A stretch of 64,000 nt of DNA from positions 62,001 through 126,000 of the forward strand of contig JAXGQE010000006.1 in NCBI GenBank assembly GCA_040766585.1, read 5' to 3'. Both the position numbers and the translations under genes were made by a program. Under the pieces are notes generated by a model that worked only from the letters and a program-made list of their open reading frames with translations, had not been told where the DNA came from and made no database searches. The stretch comes from JAXGQE01 sp040766585 (lineage in GTDB: Bacteria > Bacillota > SLNR01). Within the stretch, counting starts at the first letter, position 1; the number at the start of each line of letters is the position of its first letter. Positions 7,853-16,495 of this stretch are shown here, one piece after another.

Positions 7853-9199
7853 TTACTCCTCCTTATTCTCAAGAACACTTCTCACCCACCAAGCGATATC
7901 ATCTGCCACCAGAGGGTCTACATTGGCTGGGATCAGATACTCTTCCGGGCGAATCTCCCCTTGCCCGGGCATGAAAAGATGATTCAGATGGGGGTACAAT
8001 ATAAATACGGATTCATGGTCCAGCAGATGATCCTTCCAGATATCGAAATCGCTACCGGTTGATTCATAATCCCGCACTCCCTGCAGGATCATGATGGGTT
8101 TATGGACATTGGCCTCTGTAAACGATGCCGCATCATAATCTTTCAAGTACTCCCAGTAAGAAACCGGCTTTCCAAAGATGCTCTGCTGGTTGGTTTTCAA
8201 CGTCCCCCCATAAACCTGCCTTAGTAGCTCCATCTCCTTTTCAAAACTGTTCCGGAAGATCTCTTTCTCCCAGTCTGCTGCAACTTCTTTCTCCATCATG
8301 GTATCAAAAAGATCCGTAAGGGATACGACCATCGAGCGTGCCGGGGCAGCCATCAGGATTAATCCCCTTACTTCCGGTGACCGCTCCATAAGAATGGGCG
8401 CTATCGTTCCCCCAAAGTCGTGCCCTAAGATGAACACTCCCTCAGTATTCACTCGAGCATCCTGCAGCAGGACTTGAACTGCCGCCTCGGCATCATCCAG
8501 GTATTCTTCCTCCGGGGTGTATTCTTTGCTATTCACTGTGAACTGGGGATATACCGTAAACCTTCTCTGGTAGCGTAAAGTGGCAATGCCATTATCAGCC
8601 AGCTCCCAGGCCAAGTCCCGAAGGATTCTGTTGGGACCCAATGTACCATCCTGGTCCTCCGAAATGCCGCTGCCCATCAGAAGAATACCTGGATGCGGCC
8701 CTCCTTCTTTGGGGAACGTGAGCACCCCCGGAAGAACGAATTCTCCGTTATCAATGAAAACCTCTTCTTCAATCCATCCATCCTGAGAGACGTCCGGCAG
8801 AATCCCTGCCGGGTGGAAAACCGCTCCTTGGATCTCGCCCTCACGGGTAACTGAAATTTTTGCTTCCACATCCTGCTCTTCAAATTTGCAGATCATGTAC
8901 ACCAGGAAATAATCGATTCGATCCTCAACCATAATCCTTTCCACACGGGAAAATGAACCGTATTGATCCACCTGATCGAGCCAGATATCTCCAATCTTCT
9001 CGGGAGACAGCGCCAGTGCCAGATTGGAATCAACATACGAATGAGCTTCAACGAATTCTTCATTGTTCAGCAGATCGATGAATTCCTCTGCTTTTGCGCG
9101 AACCCAGTATTCCGCTCCCGGACTTTTTGATGAATCTACACAAGCCCCTGCCTGCAGAACAAATACCAGAATCAGCAGCAGGCCCATAACCTTTTTCAT
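7853..9199 (-). CDS. Lipoprotein with DUF3887-like and alpha/beta-hydrolase domains
   Basis: 448 residues. The signal peptide MKKVMGLLLILVFVLQAGAC has a lipobox-like AGAC, so the protein is likely anchored outside the membrane. Residues 35-130 resemble DUF3887-type domains (FIDLLNNEEFVEAHSYVD) and about 145-448 form an alpha/beta hydrolase. The nucleophile elbow reads GHDFGG, with Asp where Ser is usual. The His region is YPHLNHLFMPG. An Asp nucleophile is known from dehalogenases and epoxide hydrolases, but here it may equally mean altered or lost activity. It heads an operon with the aldo/keto reductase; a -10-like TATAAT lies about 15 bp upstream. Confidence 0.8.
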   Translation of the reverse strand: MKKVMGLLLILVFVLQAGACVDSSKSPGAEYWVRAKAEEFIDLLNNEEFVEAHSYVDSNLALALSPEKIGDIWLDQVDQYGSFSRVERIMVEDRIDYFLVYMICKFEEQDVEAKISVTREGEIQGAVFHPAGILPDVSQDGWIEEEVFIDNGEFVLPGVLTFPKEGGPHPGILLMGSGISEDQDGTLGPNRILRDLAWELADNGIATLRYQRRFTVYPQFTVNSKEYTPEEEYLDDAEAAVQVLLQDARVNTEGVFILGHDFGGTIAPILMERSPEVRGLILMAAPARSMVVSLTDLFDTMMEKEVAADWEKEIFRNSFEKEMELLRQVYGGTLKTNQQSIFGKPVSYWEYLKDYDAASFTEANVHKPIMILQGVRDYESTGSDFDIWKDHLLDHESVFILYPHLNHLFMPGQGEIRPEEYLIPANVDPLVADDIAWWVRSVLENKEE

Positions 9200-9268
9200 A
9201 AAAATCTTCCTCGTATTATAAGAATACAGCTAATAATCACAGCAATATTCTTATTTATTTTTTGAAGC

Positions 9269-9489
9269 AATATCCTAATGCTACAATAACCATATAGGTT
9301 ATTAGCGAAGGTTTGAGCTTATCTTCCTTGCAAAGCATTTGCTGTTGCTACGAAAGCTTGCTCCTGACTTAAGTCTCAAATGCTGCTTACTCAGATTTTG
9401 CATCCCTACCAGTAGCCCCCAGCAAGGCGTTTCTGTTGGGTGAATGCTTATTATGCGAGGTTTCAGTTAGCGCTTAAGATTAGGATATT
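9269..9489 (+). ncRNA. Candidate IS110 left-end bridge RNA region
   Basis: The segment upstream of the transposase is closed by a perfect 11-bp inverted repeat (AATATCCTAAT at 9269-9279, its complement at 9479-9489). Inside are AGCATTTG/CAAATGCT (9334-9341 with 9377-9384) and CCCAGCA/TGTTGGG (9418-9424 with 9434-9440, 9-nt loop). IS110 elements of this group encode a guide RNA in the non-coding left end, so a multi-hairpin RNA is expected here. The pairings are seen; the function is inference. Confidence 0.45.
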
Positions 9490-9531
9490 CTTTCTCTAAT
9501 TTCCTCATCTCTACCACGAAGGGGTGATACT

Positions 9532-10796
9532 GTGAAAAAATCAGAGTATTTATCTACTTTGTTTGTGGGCATTGATGTATCTGCCCGTGCAAATGTCATT
9601 TGCGCTTTGAATTTCGAACAGGACAGGCTGTTGGAATTTGCTGTCGCTAATTCTCAGCCCGGCGCGGATCAAATTGCTGATACGCTTTCTATCTTGTTGG
9701 CGGATGGCAATTTTACCCGGGTCGTTATTGCTTTAGAGTCCACTTCCTTTTATGGGATTCACATTGCCAATTTTCTATCTTCCTGTGCCTATTGGCGCCC
9801 TATATGCCCTATGTTTACTGTCTTAATCCAAAGATGATCGCCAACTACAAGAAATCTTTCATTGGTATAGGCAAAAAGGATCCGCTGGATGCTTTCGTTA
9901 TTGCGGATTTTGCCCGTGTAGGGAGAATCAGTTCTGAGCCCTGGCGTGGGTCCCAATTCCTTGCTCTGCAACGTTTGACCAGGCATCGCCTCCATTTAAT
10001 CGAGTGCTTAACTAGGGAAAAAACATACATGCTCTCTAATATCTTTCTGAAATTCAGCGAGTTTGCAACACTGACGAAGGGCAACCATCCTTTCTCCAAC
10101 AAATATGGAGCGACCGCTTCTGCTGTGTTAACCGATTTTCTATCCAATGAACAGATCGCGCAAGCATCCATGGAAGAGCTCATCTCTTTCGTCAGTGAAA
10201 AGGGAAAAAATCGTTTCAACAATCCCCAAGAAGTAGCTTCCATTTTGCAAGCTGCTGCCAGAAATTCGTATCGTTTGGATAAGTGCCTTTACGAACCTTG
10301 ACCATCTCCATTGCCTTCTTCATTCAACTGCTTAAAAGCTTTTGAGGCGGAGATCAAGTCTATCGACAAGGCCATTGAAAAAACTGCTTTGGGACTTAAC
10401 CCGGCTGAATATCTTTGCTTGAAATCCATACCGGGTATCGGTCCGGTTTTTGCATCCGGTATACTTGCTGAAATCGGTAGCATCCATGCCTTTGCCAATC
10501 ACTCGGCACTAGCTAAATATGCAGGTATTGTATGGAACCAAAACCAGTCTGGCGACTTCCATTCTGAAGACTCACGCATGAGCAAAGCCGGCAATAAATA
10601 TCTTCGTTATTATTTGATAGAAGCGACAGGGAGCGTCCTTCGTCAAATTCCGGAATACAATGCCTTCTATCAAAAGAAGTTCAGTGAAGTGAAAACCCAT
10701 CAGCACAAAAGAGCACTCGCACTCACATCACGGAAATTTATCCGTTTGCTTTTGGATTGCTGGCCAAGAATCAACTTTTTGTCCCACAAGGAGTAG
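9532..10796 (+). pseudogene. IS110-family transposase, frameshift and internal stop
   Basis: A GTG start behind GGGGTGATACT gives LFVGIDVSARANVICALNF. The N-terminal RuvC-like DEDD domain has D in GIDVSA, E in IALEST and DPLDAFVIAD. The C-terminal part has IPGIGPVFASGILAEIG and the serine region YAGIVWNQNQSGDF. Reading shifts at 9792: restoring one T gives SSCAYLAPYMPYVY. A TGA at 10299-10301 then breaks the same frame. Joined, the protein would be about 420 residues, normal for the family. Two lesions make the copy inactive unless they are sequence errors. Confidence 0.88.
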
Positions 10797-10940
10797 ATCA
10801 TACTCCTTGTTCATAGCTTCTTTGCTACCTTGATTTTTTCTTTGAAATCCCAGGCTTTTTTGTCATGTGCTTTTTTATTCATTCAGTTCGATTATCCCTA
10901 AATTTATCGCTTGACATATTACCAGATTGCTTCCCATGCA

Positions 10941-12125
10941 CTATCCTTTAATGACAGCCAAGGTCGATAGCTTTCTGACCGGAACCACCAAATCCGATGC
11001 CTGGGAAATGACCTCATCCACGTTCTTATACGCAAATCTGCTTTCTTCAGAGACATCATTCATTTTCTTTTTGCCAAGGATTACTCCGCGCTCACGAAGG
11101 TCTTTCAGAGTTTTTTCAGCCGGAATAGTTCGAACAGCCTCTTTTCGACCCATTCGGCGACCGGCTCCATGGGGGGATGAGCAAAAACTCTCTTTGGATC
11201 CCAACCCGGTTACAATGTAGCTGCTGGCTCCCATGGCACCGGGAATGATTCCCCCATCGCCGGATCCCGCTCGAATCGCACCTTTGCGGTGGATCCATAC
11301 CTCTTTTCCGTAGTGAATTTCTTTTGCCGCATAGTTATGGTGCACATCCATAGAGTTGCTGTATTGAACAGAGGTATGTATTCGGGCTACCTCATCACAC
11401 ACTATGGCCAACATTTTTTCTCGGTTTTCTTTGGCAAACCTGAGAGCCAACTCCATCCATCGAATATACTCACTACCTTCTTCGGATTCAGCAGGCAGAT
11501 AGGCCAGATCATACTGGGCCGGTACCCCCTGGTATTTGGTTTTTGCCAGTTTTTTCGCCAGTCGGTTGAAGTGCTGGGCAACTTTAAACCCGAAATTTCG
11601 GCTACCGGAATGAACCATGATATGAATCTTGCGGTCATCACCATACTGAAGCTCTATGAAATGATTCCCTCCACCCAAGGTCCCAATCTGATAATATCCT
11701 TCCTGAATCTCCGGCAGCAGAGATCGTTGAGACACGCTTCCCGGATCAAATTCATCCAAAACATGAGATCGTTGCGGGTTCTTGTGTCTGCTGAATCCGG
11801 TGGGAATACGCTGTAAAAGAGCATCGGTCAGCCGGCTCAGCATTCCAGCTTTCACCTGGTCTGCATCCCAGTCCGTGGCTGTGTAGGCCACACCGCAGCC
11901 AATATCGACCCCCACGGCATTGGGAACAATAACTCCTTCTGCCGCCAAAACGCCTCCGATGGGCATACCAAAACCCGTGTGCGTATCGGGCATCAGCGCA
12001 ATATGATGGTAGGCAAAGGGCAGCCTGGATAAATTTACAGCCTGCTGCCGGCATTCATTTTCCAGATCTTCCGGAGAATTTAGCCAGACACGAATGGGTA
12101 TTCCATTTTCCTGCACAGTGAACAT
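10941..12125 (-). CDS. rtcB: RNA-splicing ligase RtcB
   Basis: 394 residues. RtcB joins 2',3'-cyclic phosphate or 3'-phosphate RNA ends to 5'-OH ends using GTP and Mn2+. Seen here: HHIALMPDTHTGFGMPIGGV, the metal-binding VGVDIGCG with Cys77, a metal-site HSGSRNFG, HNYAAKE, and SPHGAGRRMGR, which contains the histidine that is guanylylated. The length fits the compact bacterial form. It lies at the end of a likely operon with the ATC-hydrolase-like gene 15 bp upstream. No archease or RtcA gene is nearby. The IS110 element begins just past its stop. Confidence 0.93.
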   Translation of the reverse strand: MFTVQENGIPIRVWLNSPEDLENECRQQAVNLSRLPFAYHHIALMPDTHTGFGMPIGGVLAAEGVIVPNAVGVDIGCGVAYTATDWDADQVKAGMLSRLTDALLQRIPTGFSRHKNPQRSHVLDEFDPGSVSQRSLLPEIQEGYYQIGTLGGGNHFIELQYGDDRKIHIMVHSGSRNFGFKVAQHFNRLAKKLAKTKYQGVPAQYDLAYLPAESEEGSEYIRWMELALRFAKENREKMLAIVCDEVARIHTSVQYSNSMDVHHNYAAKEIHYGKEVWIHRKGAIRAGSGDGGIIPGAMGASSYIVTGLGSKESFCSSPHGAGRRMGRKEAVRTIPAEKTLKDLRERGVILGKKKMNDVSEESRFAYKNVDEVISQASDLVVPVRKLSTLAVIKG

Positions 12126-12140
12126 CCGCTATCACATCCG

Positions 12141-12728
12141 TTATTTCTGCTTTCGTCTGATCTTCCCATCAATGGTTTCCCAATCTGCATTCCCTTTCGC
12201 AAAATCATCTCGTTCACTTTCCGATGTTTCTTCCACAGCAAACTCACAAGCATCTCCACCGCTGAACGGCATGGCTTCTTTGTGAATCAGTTTGTAATTT
12301 GGATTGTAATACATATATTTGGCCGGATCCACATAGCAGTACCAACCACCCAGTTCTTCCTCGTCGTATTCTCTCCACACTTTCGCCAGGGCACACCCTC
12401 GGGTAGTGATCACACGCTTCCCATCTTCCTCTTTAACCTGGCGCCCTTCATGCATACCGATGCGGGGCAAGTCCCGTGAATCACCCGCTCCGAAATTTTG
12501 CGGAATCGGCTCCATACCCATTTTCTCTACTTCTTGTTTGGTTTTCTCTCCGATCATTTTCCCATATGTTTCGATGGCTTTTAATGCCATCTTCTTGCCT
12601 TCTTCTTTTCCCAATTCCGCTACCAGGGTTTTTGCATACGCCAAATGGAGCAGGCCGATCCTGCGGCTGGCCATTTCGGCTTCCTTCACAGCTTCATCCA
12701 GCGGTATCATCGTTTTTTCCTCCGTCAT
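12141..12728 (-). CDS. L-2-amino-thiazoline-4-carboxylic acid hydrolase-like protein
   Basis: 195 residues. The C-terminal half carries the pattern TRGCALAKVW, YCYVDPAKYMYYNPNYKLI and GGDACEFAVEE, which is typical of the ATC-hydrolase family (PF14196). The N-terminal half is helical. Only a few members are characterised, as ATC hydrolase in cysteine formation, so the actual substrate is open. It is flanked on the same strand by the Nif3-like gene (31 bp) and rtcB (15 bp), suggesting one operon. Confidence 0.7.
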   Translation of the reverse strand: MTEEKTMIPLDEAVKEAEMASRRIGLLHLAYAKTLVAELGKEEGKKMALKAIETYGKMIGEKTKQEVEKMGMEPIPQNFGAGDSRDLPRIGMHEGRQVKEEDGKRVITTRGCALAKVWREYDEEELGGWYCYVDPAKYMYYNPNYKLIHKEAMPFSGGDACEFAVEETSESERDDFAKGNADWETIDGKIRRKQK

Positions 12729-12759
12729 GGTATCACTCCTTCATAATTATTCTTTTCCT

Positions 12760-13824
12760 TCAATTCTCTTCGGAGTGCTCTTCTTCCTGCCCCACGGGCT
12801 GTTGATGAGTGTCCCGATGAAGCAGCAGGTTGTCACGACTGATCTTCTCTCCGTACTGCCTAAGCACATCGGATCCGAATGCATGAAGCGGATAACTGAA
12901 TACTTTTTGTCGGAAGAGCACTACTTCCACACCCGGCAGCAATTCAGACAATGCGTTGGCCAGAGGGATCCCGTTCTCTAAAATCTCGATGGCGTGGGAA
13001 CTGCCCAAGATAAAGCGCAGCCCCAACTCCGAGGATTTTTTCACCAAAGGATGCGTTTTTCTGACCCGGCTGACCGATGCAATCACAGTATCGATCTCCG
13101 GATATCTGGAAAATACATGAACCAGGTCGTTTTCATCAAATCCAGTGTGCGGGAAAATATGGAGAACCGTTTGGACCGGATCTTCTCTTTGACCCAGAAG
13201 AATTTCACCACCCACCGCAACACTGGTTTCTTCGATGGAATCCAACCCGCGCAAGACTTTTTCCATCTGCAGCAGTCGGTTTTCTGTCTGCCAGTCTGAA
13301 AATCGGAGAATGCGGTCCAGCAAATCACCCAGTGTCTGCACCCCATCGATGGTTTTCCCCACATGATAGATCCTGCCTTGCACTCCGCTGCATTGGGTCT
13401 CCGTTACAAACGGAGTGTGACCGTGAATATATGCCATTCCCGGATGGAGCCCATGAAAAACCTCATGCAGCTCAAAAACGGTCAGATCATACAAGTCCAG
13501 ATATGTTTTCAGCAGCACACCGCCGGAACTGGCCGCATCCGCCACCGGATGGTGGGCGATCACTGCATCCACCCCGGTCTGAGCCGCCAGTTCAATGACC
13601 TGTTCAGTCAGAGTCATGACGACAGCCAGTTTTTTCAATGGACGGCCCGGGTCTCCGTACACCATCCCCGGAGTCTCCATAATTGCTTTTCCGGGCAGAC
13701 CGGACGATTTCATGACTATGTATGGGTTGCTGCCGCTGTAAATCTGATCCCAATATTGAGAGAGCCGTCCCCCCGTAATGGTGTTCAGCGCCAGGGTGAC
13801 ATCGTTGATCCGGAATGTTCTCAT
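12760..13824 (-). CDS. Nif3-like dinuclear metal-centre protein
   Basis: 354 residues from ATG 13824 behind GGGGGTGGG; the longer ORF from 13863 has no ribosome site. The histidine-rich metal motifs of the Nif3/YbgI fold appear as DAVIAHHPVADA (about 95-105) and FELHEVFHGLHPGMAYIHGHTPF. The C-terminus returns to SELGLRFILGSSHAIEILENG, similar to the closing Nif3 segment. Members bind two metal ions and form hexamers; cellular function is poorly known. First gene of the putative Nif3-ATC hydrolase-rtcB operon. Confidence 0.65.
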   Translation of the reverse strand: MRTFRINDVTLALNTITGGRLSQYWDQIYSGSNPYIVMKSSGLPGKAIMETPGMVYGDPGRPLKKLAVVMTLTEQVIELAAQTGVDAVIAHHPVADAASSGGVLLKTYLDLYDLTVFELHEVFHGLHPGMAYIHGHTPFVTETQCSGVQGRIYHVGKTIDGVQTLGDLLDRILRFSDWQTENRLLQMEKVLRGLDSIEETSVAVGGEILLGQREDPVQTVLHIFPHTGFDENDLVHVFSRYPEIDTVIASVSRVRKTHPLVKKSSELGLRFILGSSHAIEILENGIPLANALSELLPGVEVVLFRQKVFSYPLHAFGSDVLRQYGEKISRDNLLLHRDTHQQPVGQEEEHSEEN

Positions 13825-13900
13825 TCTTACCCACCCCCAACTCATAATGAAACAGTAATTCATCGATATAGCCGGATTTCCCTTCTCAGCACAAATAAAG

Positions 13901-13924
13901 AAGGAGTGCAGCAGTGCACTCCTT
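13901..13924 (-). terminator. Terminator after the zinc-ribbon gene
   Basis: Perfect 10-bp stem AAGGAGTGCA/TGCACTCCTT with a 4-nt loop, then CTTTATTTG on the minus strand. Confidence 0.8.
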
Positions 13925-13940
13925 GCTCTTTCAATTCCTT

Positions 13941-14129
13941 TTACGGAGAAATATCGATATGCTTTTGAGACTTGTCGGTTACCAGCCTGCCAATGAAAGC
14001 TTGACAGTGGGGACAGTAATACTTCTCATCGGGCTTCGTGATTTTCTCTTCCAGTTCTCTTTTATTAAACACTACGTTTCGGCCGCATCGCTGGCAGTTC
14101 TTCACAAGGTAACGATCGGAGAAAATCAT
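13941..14129 (-). CDS. Small zinc-ribbon protein
   Basis: 62 residues with two CxxC pairs, NCQRCGRNV and YYCPHCQAF, about 27 residues apart, which is the spacing of a zinc ribbon. No further domain. It has its own downstream terminator. A nucleic-acid or protein-binding role is possible but nothing in the context specifies it. Confidence 0.65.
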   Translation of the reverse strand: MIFSDRYLVKNCQRCGRNVVFNKRELEEKITKPDEKYYCPHCQAFIGRLVTDKSQKHIDISP

Positions 14130-14208
14130 AGGATCACCGCCTTATCATATTACCTCTATGACGAAATAGTGTTTTGATTGTGCCATAGACTGGAAAGAAG
14201 CATTTAAT

Positions 14209-14709
14209 TTACCATTTATTCCAGTGTACTTTATCTTCAGAGTACCTGTCAACCGGATCTTTGTGCTCATCCGGATATCCCAGTGATATGATGGATAACG
14301 GCACCACATCTTCCGGAATTTCCAGCAGAGCCTGCAAATTCTTCACATGTGATTCTACCGGAAATACACCCAGCCATACCGATCCCAATCCCTGATCATG
14401 GGCTTCCAATAAAATGTTCTGAGTCGCCGCGGCACAATCCTGCACCCAGAAACCTCCGTAGCGTTCATGCCGGGTGTTCCCGCAGACTATGATGGCAGCG
14501 GGAGCTTCTTTCAGCATCTGAGAATACTGATGAAATTCAGTGATCTTCACCAGGGTATTGCGATCATCAATGACAATAAAATGCCACGGTTGTCCATTTC
14601 CTGCTGAAGGCGCCGCCATACCGGCCGCCAGCAGTTTCTGAATGGTTTCTTTTCCAATGGGAGTATCTTTGTACTTTCGAATGCTTCGCCGCTCAAAAAT
14701 TGCGTTCAC
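14209..14709 (-). CDS. Nitroreductase family flavoprotein
   Basis: 166 residues. It begins IFERRSIRKYKDTPI, followed by AAGMAAPSAGNGQPWHFIVI, both hallmark FMN-binding stretches of the compact nitroreductase family, and ends LSIISLGYPDEHK. These cytoplasmic FMN enzymes reduce nitro compounds, quinones or flavins with NAD(P)H. The gene starts 17 bp after the CoA-disulfide reductase stop, so they share the promoter at 16453-16481 and perhaps a redox or sulfur-stress role. Confidence 0.9.
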   Translation of the reverse strand: MNAIFERRSIRKYKDTPIGKETIQKLLAAGMAAPSAGNGQPWHFIVIDDRNTLVKITEFHQYSQMLKEAPAAIIVCGNTRHERYGGFWVQDCAAATQNILLEAHDQGLGSVWLGVFPVESHVKNLQALLEIPEDVVPLSIISLGYPDEHKDPVDRYSEDKVHWNKW

Positions 14710-14726
14710 GATATCCCCTCCTTTTT

Positions 14727-16406
14727 CTAGTGAGCCACATCTTCATACAAGTCGCAGTAGTTGGAAATTGCCGGCAGGTATGTAGTCCAGCCGCCGCTGA
14801 GATTTCGTACATCCGGGAATCCGCTGTTCACCAAAATCCGATAGGCAATGTAGGCTCGTAGTCCAATCTTGCAAAAGACTATGATTCGTTTGTCCTTCGG
14901 CAGTTCATTCAGACGCCCTCTCAAATCATCTACGGGAATATTCACAGCTCCCGGAACGGTTCCTTCGGCATATTCCTCAGGGGTCCTGACATCCAGGATC
15001 AGTGTCTTCTGGCGATTCATGTCATCCAGTTCATCCCAGTGGACAACTTTATGGTCTCCTCGCAAGATATTGGAGGCTACATAGCCTGCCATATTCACCG
15101 GGTCCTTCGCTGATGAGAATGGTGGGGCATACGCCAGTTCCAATTCTTCCAGATCGTAGACCGTAAGACCGGCTCGAATGGCCGTTGCCAGTACATCCAT
15201 GCGTTTCTCCACTCCACTGAATCCGACAGCCTGGGCTCCCAGAATCTTGCCGGTATCGGGAGCAAAGAGCAGTTTAAAGGAGATCATCGTGGATCCGGGA
15301 TAGTAGCCGGCATGGGAACCGGAATGGGTATATGATTTCAAGTAAGGAATTTGCTTTTTCAGCAGCTGTTTTTCGTTATTGCCGGTGGCAGCCACCGTCA
15401 TATCAAATACCTTGACCACAGAAGTCCCCTGGGTTCCGTCGTATTCGCTGGATCGTCCACAGACATTATCCGCAGCGACCCTGGCCTGCTTATTGGCCGG
15501 ACCGGCCAGTGGAATCAAGGCCGGATGTCCGCTGACAAAATCCGTAACCTCAATAACATCCCCCACGGCATATATATCGGGATCGGATGTCTGGAGGTGT
15601 TCATTGACATGGATTCCTCCTGTGGTGCCTAGCTCAATGCCCGCTTCTTCAGCAACAGTAGTTTTTGGACGTACGCCGATGCCCAATACCACCATATCGG
15701 TCTGGATTTCCCTCCCGCTGGTCAGACGAACCAGTGTTTTTTGACCATCCTGATGGAACCCCCGAACTCCATCCTGCAGATAGAAGTCCACTCCACATGA
15801 GAGCAGATAGGAATGGACATACGCAGCCATCTCTTTGTCCAGGACATTCACCAGTTGTTCGGCCATCTCAACCATGATCACATTGACGCCTCTGTGCTTA
15901 AGGTTTTCTGCCACTTCTAGCCCAATGTAGCCGCCGCCCACTACAACAGCATCTTTGGGTTTCTTAAAATCTACAAAGTCTTTGATGCGAAAAGTATCTG
16001 GAATGTCGCGGAGGGTGAAAATGGTCGGCAGATCCGCACCGGGAATAAATGACCCGATGGGAGCCGCGCCGGTCGCAATAATCAGTTTATCGTAGCTTTC
16101 CATATACTCATCCCCGTTTACCAGGTTGGTAACGGTTACTTCCTTCTTGCTCCGGTCAATACGAACGACTTCCTGCTGCACCCGAACGTCCACCTTATAC
16201 CGCCTGGAAAACCCTTCTTCGGTCTGTACAAGAAGTTTTTCTTTTTCGGTAATCACCTCACCGATATAATAAGGCAAACCACAGTTTGCAAAAGAAATGT
16301 GCTGTCCCCGTTCAAAAAGAATGATCTCCATATCTTCATCCAGTCTTCTCAAGCGAGCTGCAGCGCCGGCTCCACCGGCCACCCCACCGATAATCAGCAC
16401 CTTCAT
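14727..16406 (-). CDS. CoA-disulfide reductase / NADH oxidase with C-terminal rhodanese domain
   Basis: 559 residues from ATG 16406, which follows AAGGAG at 7-nt spacing. The FAD-binding start is VLIIGGVAGGAGAAARLRRL. The redox cysteine is Cys42 in SFANCGLPYYIGE, typical of CoA-disulfide reductases. An NAD-binding region (VVVGGGYIGLEVAENL) and the FAD motif YAVGDVIEV follow. A rhodanese domain starts about 455 with the active loop IIVFCKIGLRAYIAY. Such fusions handle CoA-persulfide or polysulfide and release sulfide. Operon with the downstream nitroreductase; a CsoR/CstR-like operator overlaps the leader. Confidence 0.93.
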   Translation of the reverse strand: MKVLIIGGVAGGAGAAARLRRLDEDMEIILFERGQHISFANCGLPYYIGEVITEKEKLLVQTEEGFSRRYKVDVRVQQEVVRIDRSKKEVTVTNLVNGDEYMESYDKLIIATGAAPIGSFIPGADLPTIFTLRDIPDTFRIKDFVDFKKPKDAVVVGGGYIGLEVAENLKHRGVNVIMVEMAEQLVNVLDKEMAAYVHSYLLSCGVDFYLQDGVRGFHQDGQKTLVRLTSGREIQTDMVVLGIGVRPKTTVAEEAGIELGTTGGIHVNEHLQTSDPDIYAVGDVIEVTDFVSGHPALIPLAGPANKQARVAADNVCGRSSEYDGTQGTSVVKVFDMTVAATGNNEKQLLKKQIPYLKSYTHSGSHAGYYPGSTMISFKLLFAPDTGKILGAQAVGFSGVEKRMDVLATAIRAGLTVYDLEELELAYAPPFSSAKDPVNMAGYVASNILRGDHKVVHWDELDDMNRQKTLILDVRTPEEYAEGTVPGAVNIPVDDLRGRLNELPKDKRIIVFCKIGLRAYIAYRILVNSGFPDVRNLSGGWTTYLPAISNYCDLYEDVAH

Positions 16407-16430
16407 GCCATCACTCCTTATCATGTGATA

Positions 16431-16481
16431 TACCCCCTAGGGTACTAAGTCCATTATATCAGACAAAAAGTCACCATGCAA
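16431..16481 (-). promoter_or_regulatory. Promoter with CstR/CsoR-like operator for the CoADR-rhodanese operon
   Basis: Minus-strand -35 TTGCAT (16476-16481), 17-bp spacer, -10 TATAAT (16453-16458). Just downstream of the expected start lies TACCCTAGGGGGTA (16431-16444), centred on the palindrome CCCTAGGG. It resembles the C/G-rich operators of the CsoR superfamily, whose CstR branch senses persulfide and controls rhodanese and CoADR genes. The promoter is clear; the regulator assignment is inference. Confidence 0.55.
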
Positions 16482-16495
16482 CAGCGAAATGCGTC

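Larger units (their letters stand above)
9260..10920 (+). mobile_element. IS110-family insertion sequence, degraded; ends approximate
   Basis: A broken IS110 transposase gene (9532-10796) is flanked by about 270 bp of structured non-coding DNA on the left and about 120 bp on the right. IS110 elements commonly lack terminal inverted repeats and make no clear target duplication, so exact ends cannot be set by eye. A 9-bp hairpin (10787-10795 with 10801-10809) overlaps the transposase stop. The element sits between the lipoprotein hydrolase and rtcB genes without interrupting either. Confidence 0.75.

Noticed and set aside
10299..10301. TGA in the IS110 gene as a selenocysteine codon
   Set aside because: The gene also has a frame shift, no hairpin follows as a clear SECIS, and IS110 transposases are not selenoproteins.
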